Shown: positions 62,655 through 64,000 of the stretch, in pieces | Layout: each line of letters starts with the position of its first letter | How positions within the stretch are numbered: position 1 is the stretch's first letter | NCBI GenBank assembly: GCA_029262315.1 | Contig: JAJCZP010000040.1 | Location: 1-64,000, forward strand | Reading direction: 5' to 3' | Source of the DNA: Deltaproteobacteria bacterium | GTDB taxonomy: Bacteria > Desulfobacterota > Binatia > UTPRO1 | DNA length: 64,000 bases | Translations under genes and position numbers: made by a program | Notes under the pieces: generated by a model | Seen by the model: the letters and a program-made list of their open reading frames with translations, nothing else | What the model was told of the DNA's origin: nothing | The model's database searches: none

Positions 62655-63449
62655 ATGAAACGCCGGGACACCGTACTCAAGGGAATCAAGGAGCTTTTCT
62701 ATGAGACCCGGGTACTTAGTGGCCGCGAATACACGATCAAGCGCTTCGCCAAGGAGGTGCTCGAGGGCGCGGTCGACCCCGTCATGCTCGGATACATCGA
62801 GAAGGGCACGCGATTCCCGAACGAGGCCTTGGTTCGTCGGCTCGCGGCTGTGCGCGATGAGCCAGCCCCGCCGTTACTCGCGGTCCTGTATCGCGATCGA
62901 ATGTTGCACGCCTTCGGGAGGGAGTTGCGTCGGGCGCTCCACGACCCGAAAGCGGTCGAAGGCATTGCGGATGCCGATCTCGCCGTGCAGGTGAGTCGGG
63001 CAGTGGCCGCGCTCCCCGATGATGGCAGTTGGGTGCCGGCGCGTACGTGGCGCGCTCGCATCGCTGGAGCCCTGCGCGACAAATCGCGTGGCTCCGACGT
63101 GACGCGCGTCGTGGACATCCTACGTGAGCGGAACCTGGTCGAGCAGGAGAAGGGGCGCGTACGCCGCGTGGCGCGGCACTACGTCGCGGCAACGCCGGAA
63201 GAGCGCCGCGCGTTGGCAATGGAATTCGCCGCGATATTTTCAAAGGCATTGCTGGACAAAGTCGCGTTGCCGGACACCTCCGATACGACGTTCCTGCGCA
63301 ATCACTTCCTGCACATCGATCGGGCCCGTCTGCCCGAGTTCTACGTCCGACTCGAGGAAGCCGCGCGCGGGCTGGCGGAGGAGTTCGCCGACGACGCGGG
63401 CGCTGGCACGGACTTTCTCAACATTCTATTGGTCGGCACACCGGTCTGA
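62655..63449 (+). CDS. Putative HTH transcriptional regulator (TIGR02147/DUF4423-like layout)
   Basis: 264 residues from ATG 62655 (the frame opens at 62634, but no ribosome site is seen for either). The N-terminal 65 residues look like an XRE-type HTH: IKRFAKEVLEGAVDPVMLGY then IEKGTRFPNEALVRRLAAVR. The middle (about 125-175) could be a winged helix with DVTRVVDILRERNLVEQEKG, and the C-terminus is helical (about 190-264). This HTH-winged-effector order is like the TIGR02147/DUF4423 group, but the identity is weak. It starts a two-gene operon with the lipoprotein 12 bases downstream, which it could regulate. The 15-bp palindrome lies just upstream. Confidence 0.5.
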   Translation: MKRRDTVLKGIKELFYETRVLSGREYTIKRFAKEVLEGAVDPVMLGYIEKGTRFPNEALVRRLAAVRDEPAPPLLAVLYRDRMLHAFGRELRRALHDPKAVEGIADADLAVQVSRAVAALPDDGSWVPARTWRARIAGALRDKSRGSDVTRVVDILRERNLVEQEKGRVRRVARHYVAATPEERRALAMEFAAIFSKALLDKVALPDTSDTTFLRNHFLHIDRARLPEFYVRLEEAARGLAEEFADDAGAGTDFLNILLVGTPV

Positions 63450-63461
63450 GGGAATCGAGCA

Positions 63462-64000
63462 ATGAACGTCGACATGCGAGCCGCACGCGCGAAACTGGCC
63501 ACCGCCCTGATGATTGCGGTCTGCTGGGCTATCGCCGGATGTGGTGGCAGCGGTTCGAGCGGTTTCGATAGCGTGTCCCGGGCCATCGCCCAGGCCATCG
63601 ACGACGAAGCCTGCGTCGCGTTTGATGGTCAAACGTTTTGTGCGTCAGGTGTCGAGGCCGAGACCACAGAGTTCGAAGGAGCGTCGGTTGTCATCAAGGC
63701 TCCCGACGCGCCGCTGCTGTGCGACGGACACACGCTAGGGGTCGCATGCGCGGCGTCGCTCGACTTTACTACTGAAGGGTTCATGCGGGTGAATAGCCTC
63801 CTGGCCGCGGTGAGCGAGAGCGAGGAGGGGCCGTGGACGCTGGTGCCCCTGGAGGCGACCGACGAGGCGATCGGCCCACGTCGCGTGACGATCTTGGTTC
63901 CCGGGCAGCTTGATGCCACCACGCCGAGTCCGTTCATTGCCGCGGTGTTGGTCTACGCGGGCGTCCCGCCAGATGTGCTGCCAGAGACCGCGCCACGTCT
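63462..64000 (+). CDS. Lipoprotein of unknown function (3' partial)
   Basis: Starts at ATG 63462, 12 bases after the HTH gene stop, with GAGGGA upstream, and runs off the window (about 179 codons seen). Signal peptide with lipobox WAIAGC, Cys about residue 26. After a GGSGSSG linker it reads AIDDEACVAFDGQTFCASGV, then LLCDGHTLGVACAASLDFTT, PWTLVPLEATDEAIGPRRVT. Four cysteines in the first 100 mature residues could make disulfides. I do not recognise the family. It is probably periplasmic or outer-membrane, in an operon with the putative regulator. Confidence 0.75.
   Translation, partial: MNVDMRAARAKLATALMIAVCWAIAGCGGSGSSGFDSVSRAIAQAIDDEACVAFDGQTFCASGVEAETTEFEGASVVIKAPDAPLLCDGHTLGVACAASLDFTTEGFMRVNSLLAAVSESEEGPWTLVPLEATDEAIGPRRVTILVPGQLDATTPSPFIAAVLVYAGVPPDVLPETAPR

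Noticed and set aside
1-64000. CRISPR arrays, tRNA or rRNA genes, insertion sequences, prophage genes
   Set aside because: I looked for spaced repeats, tRNA-like clover features and transposase motifs and saw none that I could support.

Overview
The window is high-GC DNA densely packed with bacterial genes on both strands. The gene content points to a Gram-negative, Deltaproteobacteria-like soil or water lineage. I favour Binatota/Desulfobacterota-type bacteria, but that is inference. The reasons are: many Sec-secreted proteins and lipoproteins, an OmpA-type protein, outer-membrane DUF1302/DUF1329-type proteins, F420/deazaflavin-type nitroreductase folds, a multihaem cytochrome, Cys-rich secreted proteins, and no phage, plasmid or IS genes. 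No rRNA, tRNA or CRISPR was recognised. Both ends cut a gene: a cyclase/AAA/TPR protein on the left and a lipoprotein on the right.

Layout. 1-9.4 kb: cyclase-AAA-TPR regulator, TetR divergent from a Coq4-like protein and an alpha/beta hydrolase, a GIY-YIG-like protein, a DUF1439-like lipoprotein, and a three-PAS NarL-type kinase. 9.4-21.7 kb (almost all minus strand): an STN-like protein coupled to a large Cys-rich sulfatase and a beta-helix protein; an octahaem cytochrome/TPR lipoprotein with an Lgt-like protein and a PAP2 phosphatase; and two secreted repeat proteins. 21.9-30 kb (plus): OmpA-type protein, UDP-glucuronate-type epimerase, deazaflavin-type protein, a tandem two-domain glutaminase in an operon with asparagine synthetase, and a vWA protein. 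30-41.8 kb: truncated DUF1326-like gene, TMTC-like TPR membrane protein, cytochrome c fusion, Lcl-like protein, DUF1329, a 1340-residue PHP metallohydrolase and a HEAT protein. 41.8-48.6 kb (minus): SDR, a DAACS transporter fused to a solute-binding domain, a lipoprotein glutaminase homologue, a LolA-like protein and DUF1302. 49-64 kb: a large secreted hydrolase, MFS/spermidine-synthase-like fusion, two GT39-like membrane proteins, a Cys-module protein, a deazaflavin-type protein, DUF423, acyltransferase, GST, and a putative HTH regulator followed by a lipoprotein.

Two themes tie genes together. First, three glutaminase-fold domains lie in two loci. One locus is cytoplasmic and next to asnB. 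The other is predicted periplasmic and next to a dicarboxylate/glutamate-type transporter that carries its own binding domain. The domains carry different changes at known active-site positions. Second, four secreted proteins share a post-signal-peptide Cys/Lys-rich helical module with a strict C-x21-C spacing. It is joined to four unrelated C-terminal parts (PHP metallohydrolase, alpha/beta hydrolase, Lcl/DUF1566-like domain, PPC-like region). This is the best candidate for an undescribed domain here.
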